Shown in pieces: positions 1 through 5,733 of a DNA stretch of 6,752 bases; the stretch's first letter is position 1, and each line of letters starts with the position of its first letter. This DNA comes from an uncultured Collinsella sp. Lineage in GTDB: Bacteria > Actinomycetota > Coriobacteriia > Coriobacteriales > Coriobacteriaceae. Location: the NCBI GenBank assembly GCA_900556205.1, contig USNX01000072.1, positions 1 through 6,752 of the forward strand. The letters run 5' to 3'. Made by a program: the position numbers and the translations under genes. The notes under the pieces were generated by a model that saw nothing but the letters and a program-made list of their open reading frames with translations, made no database searches and was not told the DNA's origin.

Positions 1-324
1 GACGTGCAGAGCGCGCTTGAGCGGCTTGTCGGTCTGGAGGCCGACGATGGTCTCCTTCTCGCGGTGGGCGTTATCGATGTAGCCAGCGGGGTGGCTCACG
101 ATACCCGTGACGGTCTTGGTGTCCATATCGAGGACACCGCCCTGCTCGCGCTCCTTAAGCAGCAGGTCGAGAACCTCGCCCCACAGCTCCTTGGTACGCT
201 CGGTCGGGCCGGCGAGGAACGACTCGTCGCCCTCGTAGGGGGTGTAGTTCTTCTGGATGAAGTCTCGGACGTCAACCTCTCCCGTCCAGATGCCTTCCTT
301 GAAGCCTTCCCATGCCTCCTGCAT
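1..324 (-). CDS. pflB: Pyruvate formate-lyase (formate C-acetyltransferase), N-terminal 108 codons, partial
   Basis: Cytoplasmic glycyl-radical enzyme that converts pyruvate and CoA to acetyl-CoA and formate in anaerobic fermentation. Only the first 108 residues are present; the gene runs off the left edge. The translation contains VRDFIQKNYTPYEGDESFL, AGPTE, a GGVLD..T stretch, SH.AGYID and IVGLQT..PLKRAL, which match the N-terminus of PflB from E. coli and Firmicutes almost block for block. The active-site cysteines and the glycyl-radical loop lie outside the window. The start is the ATG at 322-324: an in-frame TAG lies 15 bases upstream and no other start codon falls between. The start is preceded by AGGAG at 337-341. 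Activity needs the radical-SAM activase PflA, often encoded downstream of pflB, which cannot be checked here. Family assignment is near certain from the motifs; the neighbouring kdgT-like gene is separately terminated, so no operon link is implied. Confidence 0.95.
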   Translation of the reverse strand, partial: MQEAWEGFKEGIWTGEVDVRDFIQKNYTPYEGDESFLAGPTERTKELWGEVLDLLLKEREQGGVLDMDTKTVTGIVSHPAGYIDNAHREKETIVGLQTDKPLKRALHV

Positions 325-336
325 TGTGTAACCACG

Positions 337-341
337 CTCCT
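337..341 (-). promoter_or_regulatory. Ribosome binding site of pflB
   Basis: On the minus strand this reads AGGAG, 12 bases before the ATG at 324. The spacing is longer than usual, but the in-frame TAG just upstream excludes any earlier start. Confidence 0.6.
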
Positions 342-553
342 AGTTACGTGTAATGCGGCGCTCTCTCACACCGCTGCTTATTGAATTCTTGAATGTTCGG
401 CTTGCACTACCGGCTTCTTCCGTTCTTCACCACACGTTGGTGTAGGGAAAACGTTTATCCACCTTGGAACTACAACCCAAAACCCAAGATTTCACCCGTT
501 TGAGAAGGATAACATAGCGACCCTCTCCATCTGGGCTGTTATATGTTTCTTTT

Positions 554-581
554 TTTATATCATAAGGGTGTTTTTTACAAA
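554..581 (-). promoter_or_regulatory. Candidate pflB promoter (weak)
   Basis: On the minus strand, TTTGTA (576-581) and TATAAA (554-559) are separated by 16 bases within the most AT-rich part of the gap. Transcription from here would give a leader of roughly 220 bases before pflB. The -35 match is only partial, and no other element closer to the gene looked better, so this is a guess from base composition and spacing. Confidence 0.25.
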
Positions 582-718
582 CCCGCAGGAAATGCGAGCG
601 CGAACAACTACCGTTCACCGATTTGTATGTTATTTTTCCTTGCCTTTGTACGACCTTCGCTCTAGCTGTTATGCCAGCTTTAGCAGGGTAAAGTGTCCCA
701 GAGACCCTACAGAAACTG

Positions 719-752
719 CAGGGCGGCCGCGGGATCCCCCGTGGCCGCCCTG
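719..752 (-). terminator. GC-rich hairpin, probable terminator of the dehydrogenase-permease operon
   Basis: A 15-base arm at 719-733 and its complement at 738-752 enclose a four-base loop. The only imperfection is one position that would be G-U in a plus-strand RNA but A-C in a minus-strand RNA. It begins 38 bases past the permease stop, the right place for an intrinsic terminator. The sequence after the stem on the minus strand (CAGTTTCTGT) is only modestly T-rich, so termination may be imperfect, or the hairpin may act mainly as a 3'-end stabiliser. Confidence 0.65.
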
Positions 753-790
753 TGGCGTAGCTAGTTTTTAGCTTTGATTGCCGCTTGGCA

Positions 791-1810
791 TTAGGCGGCT
801 GCGGCGGCCTTGTCGGTCGTTGCCTTGCTATCGCCGTTGCCCTGGCCCTCAAAATGCTTGTAGCACCAGCTGGTGACCAGCGGGGTCAAAATAGCCGTCA
901 CGATTGCGCAGGCAGCAACCTGTGCCGTAGCCGTCGCGAGCACGGCGCCACCGTACATGGCCCCATTGACGCTTGCCATGGCAGCAGGCGTGGCCACATT
1001 GGCTCCGGCGCAGCTTGAAATGGCCGCACCTGCGACACCCGTACCGCCCGTGAGCTTATCGACCGCGATGACGGGAATTGCAAAGACCACCGAGCAGATC
1101 ACGCCGAGCAGAATACCGGGAAGACCGCCATTAATGAGCTGGCCAAAGGTCATGGTCGAGCCCATGGCAAAGAAGACGAGCACAATGATGGCGGAAAGTG
1201 CCGGTGCCATCATCTTCTTAAAGCTGGGGAAGAGGTTGCCCAGAATAATGCCGACGACGATCGGCAGGATGGCACCCACGAGCGACCAGCCAATCGGAGC
1301 CTGGCCGGCAGCGCCGAGCACGATCATCGTGACCGGAGGGCCAACAACGAGCGTGGTGATGGCGACGGCGCCACGCTCGGCCTCGTTGCCCATGGTGCCC
1401 ATCAGTCCAGCGTACATAGCGTTGTTGGCGCCGGTGCAAGCCGCCAGCATCACCATGGCAGAAATGCCAAACAGGTTGTCGTTGAACACATAAAGGATGA
1501 GCAGCGACACGGCAACGACCACGATCTGCTTGACGGCGATGATGATGGCGCCGCGTGCAGCGGCGGCAGGAGCACTCTTAAACGAAATCGTCGTACCGAC
1601 GATGAGCAAAAAAGCGCCCACGAGCGGGCCTGCACCCTGCTGGGTCATGCCAAGCGTAAAGCTGCCGAGCGTTTTGAACAGGTCGGGGAACAGCGTGTTG
1701 AGCAGGCAGCCCAACAGAAGCGGCACCAAAATATTGGCACCCGGGATGGAGGACATCTTAAAGAACGGCTCCTTTGCCGCCGGTGCCTCCACCGCAGTCG
1801 ATTCACTCAT
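791..1810 (-). CDS. kdgT: 2-keto-3-deoxygluconate permease, KdgT family
   Basis: Predicted inner-membrane proton symporter for 2-dehydro-3-deoxy-D-gluconate (KDG), an intermediate of pectin, uronate and hexonate breakdown. The 339-residue product is close to the E. coli KdgT length (327). It is almost wholly hydrophobic, with about ten membrane segments. Family-like stretches are IPGANILVPLLLG (residues 22-34), GSFTLGM (49-55), GAILPIVVGIILGNL (179-193), GILLGV (232-237), ADKL-like VDKLTGGTGVAGAA (250-263) and AGANVATPAAMAS (268-280), all of which line up with KdgT. The C-terminal tail from about residue 321 is hydrophilic and ends in an alanine run. The chosen ATG (1808-1810) has AAAGGAG six bases upstream; a longer frame from 1831 would place that Shine-Dalgarno inside the gene and is less likely. 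The gene follows a dehydrogenase after 108 bases, in the same direction. Family is secure; the exact substrate is inferred, since related permeases may carry other sugar acids. Confidence 0.9.
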   Translation of the reverse strand: MSESTAVEAPAAKEPFFKMSSIPGANILVPLLLGCLLNTLFPDLFKTLGSFTLGMTQQGAGPLVGAFLLIVGTTISFKSAPAAAARGAIIIAVKQIVVVAVSLLILYVFNDNLFGISAMVMLAACTGANNAMYAGLMGTMGNEAERGAVAITTLVVGPPVTMIVLGAAGQAPIGWSLVGAILPIVVGIILGNLFPSFKKMMAPALSAIIVLVFFAMGSTMTFGQLINGGLPGILLGVICSVVFAIPVIAVDKLTGGTGVAGAAISSCAGANVATPAAMASVNGAMYGGAVLATATAQVAACAIVTAILTPLVTSWCYKHFEGQGNGDSKATTDKAAAAA

Positions 1811-1816
1811 ATATAT

Positions 1817-1823
1817 CTCCTTT
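1817..1823 (-). promoter_or_regulatory. Ribosome binding site of kdgT-like gene
   Basis: AAAGGAG on the minus strand, six bases before the ATG at 1810. It decides between this start and the in-frame ATG at 1831. Confidence 0.85.
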
Positions 1824-1867
1824 GGATGCATGCGAATCGTAGCCGCACGCGCCTATGTCAGAAAGAA

Positions 1868-1899
1868 GGCGACAACCCCGAGTCGCCAGGGTCGCCGCC
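1868..1899 (-). terminator. Intercistronic hairpin (possible attenuator) between dehydrogenase and permease
   Basis: In the minus-strand RNA, GGCGAC (1882-1887) pairs perfectly with GTCGCC (1868-1873) across an eight-base loop. The same GTCGCC can instead pair with the more upstream block 1889-1899, giving an 11-base-pair stem with two G-U pairs. Either stem is followed by TTCTTTCTG, which is T-rich but interrupted. This could be a weak intrinsic terminator that lowers permease expression relative to the dehydrogenase, an RNA-processing or stability element, or only an operon spacer with chance repeats (GTCGCC occurs twice nearby on the plus strand). Confidence 0.4.
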
Positions 1900-1918
1900 A
1901 AACGATCACCGCGGGGTA

Positions 1919-2668
1919 TTACCCGTCCAGGACGATGCCGCCGTCGCAGTCACCGATCTCGCCGTTCACGAAGCTGGCAAGGTCGGAAGCGAAGAACAGC
2001 ACCATCTGCGCAGGCTCGCTGGCCTGGGCGGCGCGGCCCAGAGGAATACCGTTAATGATGCGCTGAGAGTTCTCGTCAGAAAGGATCGACGTCATGTCGG
2101 TAAGCGTGAGCGACGGGCACACAGCGTTGCAGCGGACGCCAAACTTGCCGCCTTCCTTGGCGACTGCCTTGGTTAGACCGTTAACACCGGCCTTGGAGCT
2201 CGCGTAAGCCGCGGTGCCGAGCAGGCCGCCGCCGATCTTGCCAGCAACAGAGCTCACGTTGACGATAGTGCCGGCATGGGCCGCCTTAAAGTGCGGGTAC
2301 ACGGCGTTCATCATGGTAAAGGTGCCGTTGAGGTTGATGTCGATGGTACGGCGCCACTCAGTGTCATCGATCTCGTCGAACTTCTTGGTGCTGATGACGC
2401 CAGCGCAGTTAATCAGGATGTTGGTTTGCGGCAGGTCTGCGAAAATCTGTTCGACGGTCTCGCGCGCCTTGGGCGCATCGGCGACATCGAGCTGATAAAA
2501 CTTGTTGCCCTCGCCAAGCTCGGCCACAGCGGCCTCGCCCTTAGCAGCGTTCCTTGCGATGAGCGCGACATGTCCGCCGCCTGCAACGATGCCCTTGGCG
2601 ATCTCGAGGCCAATGCCCTGAGTGCCGCCCGTGACAATCGCGGTCTTGCCCGTGAAGTCAAATGCCAT
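1919..2668 (-). CDS. Short-chain dehydrogenase/reductase (SDR), classical type
   Basis: Cytoplasmic NAD(P)-dependent oxidoreductase of 249 residues, the normal length for classical SDRs. The Rossmann cofactor motif TGGTQGIG is at residues 13-20. The catalytic set is Ser140 (VNVSS), Tyr155 and Lys159 (YASSK), with the fold Asn near residue 112. Arg39 after the second strand and the absence of an Asp there hint at NADP(H), but this is a weak rule. Two conserved motifs vary: NNAG reads NCAG (87-90) and the usual PG after strand six reads PS (185-186). The ATG at 2666-2668 is chosen because the SDR fold begins at residue 4 and AAGGGGG lies eight bases upstream; the 39 extra codons of a longer frame look like leader sequence. 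It is read before a KDG-permease gene, so gluconate 5-dehydrogenase, KduD-like or another sugar-acid dehydrogenase is plausible. Sequence alone does not identify the substrate. Confidence 0.92.
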   Translation of the reverse strand: MAFDFTGKTAIVTGGTQGIGLEIAKGIVAGGGHVALIARNAAKGEAAVAELGEGNKFYQLDVADAPKARETVEQIFADLPQTNILINCAGVISTKKFDEIDDTEWRRTIDINLNGTFTMMNAVYPHFKAAHAGTIVNVSSVAGKIGGGLLGTAAYASSKAGVNGLTKAVAKEGGKFGVRCNAVCPSLTLTDMTSILSDENSQRIINGIPLGRAAQASEPAQMVLFFASDLASFVNGEIGDCDGGIVLDG

Positions 2669-2676
2669 GACTCCAT

Positions 2677-2683
2677 CCCCCTT
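2677..2683 (-). promoter_or_regulatory. Ribosome binding site of the SDR gene
   Basis: AAGGGGG on the minus strand, eight bases before the ATG at 2668. A closer GGAG (2671-2674) is too near the start to be used. Confidence 0.6.
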
Positions 2684-2729
2684 TATGTAAGGTGTCTCCT
2701 TGCGGGAAGTTGGAGCATCGCACGTGGCG

Positions 2730-2764
2730 ATTATATGAGTCCCAGTCGTCATGGTGGTGACAAC
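2730..2764 (-). promoter_or_regulatory. Probable SDR-kdgT promoter with overlapping 20-bp inverted repeat
   Basis: On the minus strand a perfect TATAAT occupies 2730-2735, placing a start site near 2723 and a leader of about 55 bases. There is no recognisable -35 hexamer 16 to 18 bases upstream. Instead that position lies inside an inverted repeat with arms GTCGTCA (2745-2751) and TGACAAC (2758-2764), one mismatch in seven, with a six-base spacer. A strong -10, a missing -35 and a symmetric site over the -35 position suggest control by a DNA-binding protein, acting either as an activator or as a repressor. No regulator family is identified. Confidence 0.5.
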
Positions 2765-2886
2765 CCCTCGCCTAACCGCGTGCATGATAGTTCTTTGAAA
2801 CGCTTCAGCAATTGAATGATTTTAAGTCTTTATGCGCTCTTTATATTGCCCACTGCATGAGGTCCGAATATGCGGGTATCATCTTT

Positions 2887-2923
2887 CACCGAAAATAGTT
2901 TCTAGTGTTAGGGGTTTTCGGTG
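2887..2923 (+). promoter_or_regulatory. 9-bp perfect inverted repeat spanning the marR Shine-Dalgarno and start codon
   Basis: CACCGAAAA (2887-2895) and TTTTCGGTG (2915-2923) are perfect complements separated by 19 bases. The right arm contains the whole GTG start of marR (2921-2923), and the AGGGG ribosome binding site (2910-2914) lies in the loop against the stem. In RNA this would form a start-occluding hairpin; in DNA it could be an operator for autoregulation. The symmetry is plain in the sequence; the function is inferred. Confidence 0.5.
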
Positions 2924-3370
2924 GAAGAAACCGATTTCCGTGAGCTTGGGCGTCAGCTCCTTACCGAGTTCGGCAGCATGCATCAGCGCATTTCGCGCTT
3001 TGCGGACAAAGCCCTCTGCGGCGAGATGGCCGTCATGCGCGCCCTCATGCGCGCCGGCGGCTCGCTCACGCCGAGCGAACTCGCCGATCGTGCCTGGGTC
3101 TCGAGCGCCCGCATCGCCAATATCCTGCGCGCCCTCGAGGCCAAGGGCTGGGTCGAGCGCGAGCACTCAAAGACCGACCGTCGTCGCGTACACGTCACGG
3201 TGACCGACAAAGGATTCCAGGTCATCGAAATCAAACGTCGGGAATTCGAGGACCGCACCGCGGCCTTCCTCGAGCAGCTCGGCGAAACAGATACCCAAGA
3301 GATGGTGCGCCTTCTTAGACGTGCCAACGAAATTATCGACCGCAATCAAGAAAGGAGAGATGCCGAGTGA
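2921..3370 (+). CDS. MarR-family transcriptional regulator
   Basis: A 149-residue winged helix-turn-helix DNA-binding protein, the usual MarR size, expected to act as a homodimer that binds a palindromic operator and is released by a small ligand or oxidant. The DNA-binding part runs from about residue 34 to 97: helix with LTPSELADRAWV (49-60), recognition helix SSARIANILRALEAKGWVER (61-80), and the wing with the family-typical DRRRVHVTVTDKG (86-98). The helices at both ends would form the dimer interface. There is a single cysteine, Cys33. The GTG start at 2921 has AGGGG six bases upstream. Its last four bases overlap the first exporter gene, so it is almost certainly co-transcribed and is the likely local regulator of that operon. 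A role over the divergent dehydrogenase operon is possible but unsupported. The ligand is unknown. Confidence 0.9.
   Translation: MEETDFRELGRQLLTEFGSMHQRISRFADKALCGEMAVMRALMRAGGSLTPSELADRAWVSSARIANILRALEAKGWVEREHSKTDRRRVHVTVTDKGFQVIEIKRREFEDRTAAFLEQLGETDTQEMVRLLRRANEIIDRNQERRDAE
3351..3357 (+). promoter_or_regulatory. Ribosome binding site of the first ABC exporter gene
   Basis: AAAGGAG inside the end of marR, nine bases before the GTG at 3367. It supports a GTG start that shares the GTGA overlap with the marR stop codon. Confidence 0.85.
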
Positions 3371-5733
3371 GGATTCTCAAGCTCTTTAAAAAACATATCC
3401 TGGCACTGTTCGCAGCTATCGTACTTATCGTAATCAGCTGCAACGCCGATCTGGCGCTGCCTACCTATATGAGCGACATCGTCGACGTGGGTGTGCAGCA
3501 AGGCGGCATCGCGTCGCCCGTGCCCGACACCATCCGTGCCGAATCGCTCGACGACCTCGAACTCTTTATGAGCACCAAGGACGCCAAGGCTGTGGAGGCC
3601 GTGTTTAGCAAGGCGGACAATAACGGAATTCGAACGTACAAGGGCACCGAGGAAGAGCGCGCCGACGGCGGCAAGATTGCCGACATCATGAGCCTGCCCG
3701 AGACTGTCGTCCTTTCGTTCAACCAGGGCATTGACGCCGACTCCATGGGTGACATGATGGGCTCGTCCAGCGAGAAAGACAACAACGCTGCCCAGGCCAT
3801 GCCCACCCCGGAGCAGATGGCCGCAATGACGCCCGAGCAGCTCGCCGATATGCAGCAAAAAGCCGCAGCGGCACAGAACATGCAAAAGCAGATTGACGCC
3901 GACGGCGGCAAGATTACCATGAAGAGCCTGCGTCTAGGCGTTGAAGGCGGTCTGATCGACCAGAGCAAGCTCATCGAGGGCGCCAACCAGATGGCGGACA
4001 AAATGGGCTCCATGTCGGGTTCCATCGTGACCCAACGCGCCGTGAGCTATGTGCAAGACGAGTACAAGGCGCAGGGCATCGACCCCGCCGACGTGCAGAA
4101 CGCCTACCTGGGCCGCATGGCGACCACGATGTTTGGTCTGTGCCTGATCTCGCTCGTCGCCACCATCCTGACCGGTGCCGTGGCTTCGCGCACCGCCTGC
4201 TCCATCGCCCGCGACCTGCGCCGCGAGACCTTCAACAAGGTTATGCACTTCTCGCCGGCCGAGGTGGGCAAGTTTAGCCAGGCCTCGCTCATCACCCGCT
4301 GCACCAACGACATTCAGCAGATCCAGATGGCCGCAACCCTGTTTATCCGCATGTGTCTGATGGCCCCCGTCATGGGCATCGTCGCCGTCATGCGCGTCCT
4401 GGCCAACCATACCGGCCTAGAGTGGACCATCGCCGTAGCCATCATCGCGGTCTCGGCCGTCGTCGGCGTGCTTATGGGCCTCACCATGCCCAAGTTCAAA
4501 AAGATGCAGAGCTTTGTTGACCGCGTGAACCTTACCGCCCGCGAGCTGCTCGACGGCCTTATGCCCATCCGCTCGTTCAACCGCGAGGAGCATGAGCTCG
4601 AGCGTTTTGACAAGGCTTCGCTCGACCTGATGACCACGCAGCTCTACACCAACCGAGCCATGAGCTTTATGATGCCGCTCATGATGCTCGTCATGAACTG
4701 CATCACCGTGCTTATCGTCTGGTTTGGCGCGCAGGGCGTGTCCGACGGCGTGATGCAGGTCGGCAACATGATGGCGTTTATCTCTTACACCATGCAGATC
4801 GTCATGGCGTTTATGATCCTCACCATGGTTTCGGTCATCCTGCCCCGCGCCGAGGTCGCAGCCGAGCGCGTGGAAGAGGTCATCACCTGCCCCACGAGCA
4901 TCAACGACCCCGCCTCGCCCAAACTGCCCGCTGCCAGCGCGCCGCGCGGCGAGCTCACCTTCCGTGACGTGAGCTTCCAGTATCCCGATGCACGCGCCGA
5001 CGTCATCAGCGGCGTAAACTTCACCACGCACGCCGGCCAGATGCTCGGCATTATTGGCTCCACGGGCTCGGGCAAGTCCACGCTTGTGCAGCTCATCCCG
5101 CGCCTGTACGACGTCACAGGCGGCAGCATTTCGCTTGACGGCGTCGACGTGCGCGACATGACCCTCTCTGAGCTGCGCCGCCGCATCGGTTATATTCCGC
5201 AGCAGGGTCGCCTGTTCTCGGGTACCGTCGAGAGCAACCTCAAGTTTGCCGGCGACATGGTGAGTGACGAGGATATGCGCCAGGCAGCACGCGTCGCCCA
5301 GGCGGAGGACTTTATCGCCGAGCGCGAGGACGGGTACGACTCCCCCATTAGCCAGGGCGGCTCCAATGTTTCGGGCGGTCAGCGCCAGCGTCTGGCCATC
5401 GCCCGCGCGTTGGCCAAAAAGCCCGAGGTCGTGGTGTTCGATGATTCGTTTAGCGCCCTCGACTACAAGACCGACGCGCGCCTGCGCGAAGAGCTGGCCA
5501 AAAACGTCACCGACGCCGCGCTCGTGGTCGTGGCCCAGCGCATCGCGACCATCATGCACGCCGACCAGATCATCGTGCTCGACGACGGCCACGTAGTGGG
5601 CACCGGCACGCACGAGGAGCTGCTGCATGGCTGCCCGGCGTACCTGGAGATCGCACAGTCGCAGCTTTCCGCCGAGGAGCTGGGGCTTACCCAAGAAGAA
5701 ATTGCAGCCGTCATGGAAGGAGGCGAGCGCTAA
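3367..5733 (+). CDS. ABC exporter half-transporter, degenerate-site subunit (TM287-like), with large extracellular insertion
   Basis: A 788-residue fused membrane and ATPase protein of the multidrug/lipid exporter type, expected in the cytoplasmic membrane as one half of a heterodimer. The first membrane helix is at about residues 10-31; the next begins near 251. The rest of the membrane domain runs to about 500, with typical RDLRRETF, FS..EVGKFS and SLITRCTNDI stretches. The nucleotide-binding domain has Walker A GSTGSGKS (564-571), a Q-loop at Gln612, signature VSGGQ (668-672), Walker B ending at Asp692 and D-loop SALD (696-699). The catalytic Glu is Asp693 and the switch His is Gln724 (AQR), the same substitutions known for TM287 of Thermotoga, so this half likely forms the non-hydrolysing site. 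Residues 45-248 are an unusually long first extracellular loop; most exporters have a few dozen residues or fewer there. GTG start, Shine-Dalgarno AAAGGAG. It overlaps marR by four bases and its partner by one. Substrate unknown. Confidence 0.93.
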   Translation: MRILKLFKKHILALFAAIVLIVISCNADLALPTYMSDIVDVGVQQGGIASPVPDTIRAESLDDLELFMSTKDAKAVEAVFSKADNNGIRTYKGTEEERADGGKIADIMSLPETVVLSFNQGIDADSMGDMMGSSSEKDNNAAQAMPTPEQMAAMTPEQLADMQQKAAAAQNMQKQIDADGGKITMKSLRLGVEGGLIDQSKLIEGANQMADKMGSMSGSIVTQRAVSYVQDEYKAQGIDPADVQNAYLGRMATTMFGLCLISLVATILTGAVASRTACSIARDLRRETFNKVMHFSPAEVGKFSQASLITRCTNDIQQIQMAATLFIRMCLMAPVMGIVAVMRVLANHTGLEWTIAVAIIAVSAVVGVLMGLTMPKFKKMQSFVDRVNLTARELLDGLMPIRSFNREEHELERFDKASLDLMTTQLYTNRAMSFMMPLMMLVMNCITVLIVWFGAQGVSDGVMQVGNMMAFISYTMQIVMAFMILTMVSVILPRAEVAAERVEEVITCPTSINDPASPKLPAASAPRGELTFRDVSFQYPDARADVISGVNFTTHAGQMLGIIGSTGSGKSTLVQLIPRLYDVTGGSISLDGVDVRDMTLSELRRRIGYIPQQGRLFSGTVESNLKFAGDMVSDEDMRQAARVAQAEDFIAEREDGYDSPISQGGSNVSGGQRQRLAIARALAKKPEVVVFDDSFSALDYKTDARLREELAKNVTDAALVVVAQRIATIMHADQIIVLDDGHVVGTGTHEELLHGCPAYLEIAQSQLSAEELGLTQEEIAAVMEGGER
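3805..3852 (+). repeat. Tandem 8-residue repeat in the exporter's extracellular insertion
   Basis: The encoded residues 147-162 are TPEQMAAM followed directly by TPEQLADM. The two 24-base units match at 18 positions, so the DNA duplication is old or held by selection on the protein. It sits in a Met-, Gln- and Ala-rich helical-looking segment. Confidence 0.7.
5717..5723 (+). promoter_or_regulatory. Ribosome binding site of the second ABC exporter gene
   Basis: AAGGAGG within the last codons of the first exporter gene, nine bases before the ATG at 5733. Together with the TAATG junction it suggests coupled translation and equal subunit amounts. Confidence 0.85.

Larger units (their letters stand above)
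325..790. other. 466-base AT-rich intergenic region between kdgT-like gene and pflB
   Basis: No convincing gene was seen. The region is clearly more AT-rich than the flanking coding sequence and has several T-tracts, for example at 551-556 and 571-576. Reading in the transcription direction of both flanking genes, it begins with a short inverted repeat (AGCTA / TAGCT, 759-763 and 769-773), then the GC-rich hairpin at 719-752, then about 390 bases that must hold the pflB promoter and leader. Other small symmetric elements are AGCTG / CAGCT (664-668 and 675-679), an AAACGTTT palindrome at 449-456, CACCA / TGGTG (428-432 and 438-442) and a TTGAAT direct repeat (381-386 and 389-394). A 141-codon minus-strand frame (427-852) crosses it, but it also overlaps the end of the permease gene and the hairpin, and resembles no protein I know. 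Confidence 0.7.
2669..2920. other. Divergent intergenic region between SDR operon and marR operon
   Basis: These 252 bases separate the two opposing start codons and must carry both promoters. Elements seen: a perfect minus-strand TATAAT (2730-2735); a 20-bp inverted repeat (2745-2764); a second minus-strand candidate, TTGCTG (2806-2811) and TATCAT (2784-2789) spaced by 16; TGAA / TTCA symmetry at 2796-2807; a direct repeat of TCTTTAT (2827-2833 and 2838-2844); and a 9-bp inverted repeat at 2887-2923 that includes the marR start. A plus-strand -10-like TATATT at 2842-2847 is the best, though weak, marR promoter candidate. No gene of its own was recognised. Confidence 0.7.

Noticed and set aside
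4..384. 126-codon plus-strand frame over pflB
   Set aside because: It is antisense to a frame with unmistakable pyruvate formate-lyase motifs; the length is explained by the GC-rich codon pattern.
449..456. AAACGTTT palindrome as a LacI/CcpA-type operator
   Set aside because: The eight-base core is symmetric, but the flanks do not continue the symmetry or fit a catabolite-response consensus, so it is too short to call.
427..852. 141-codon minus-strand frame crossing the pflB-kdgT gap
   Set aside because: It overlaps the end of the permease gene in another frame and runs through the terminator-like hairpin. Its product is very basic, lacks any family motif and has no good ribosome binding site that I could see.
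2683..2718. Eleven-residue leader peptide upstream of the SDR gene
   Set aside because: An ATG at 2718 reads to a TAA just before the SDR ribosome binding site, but the predicted transcript start is only about five bases upstream, it has no ribosome binding site, and it has no run of regulatory codons.
2796..2807. TGAA-N4-TTCA as a catabolite-response element
   Set aside because: It is two bases shorter than the known element and the four-base arms can arise by chance in AT-rich DNA.
4417..5694. 425-codon minus-strand frame antisense to the ABC exporter
   Set aside because: The plus frame holds all ABC motifs. The antisense product is His-, Asp- and Ala-rich, as expected from the reverse of GC-rich codons, and has no domain.
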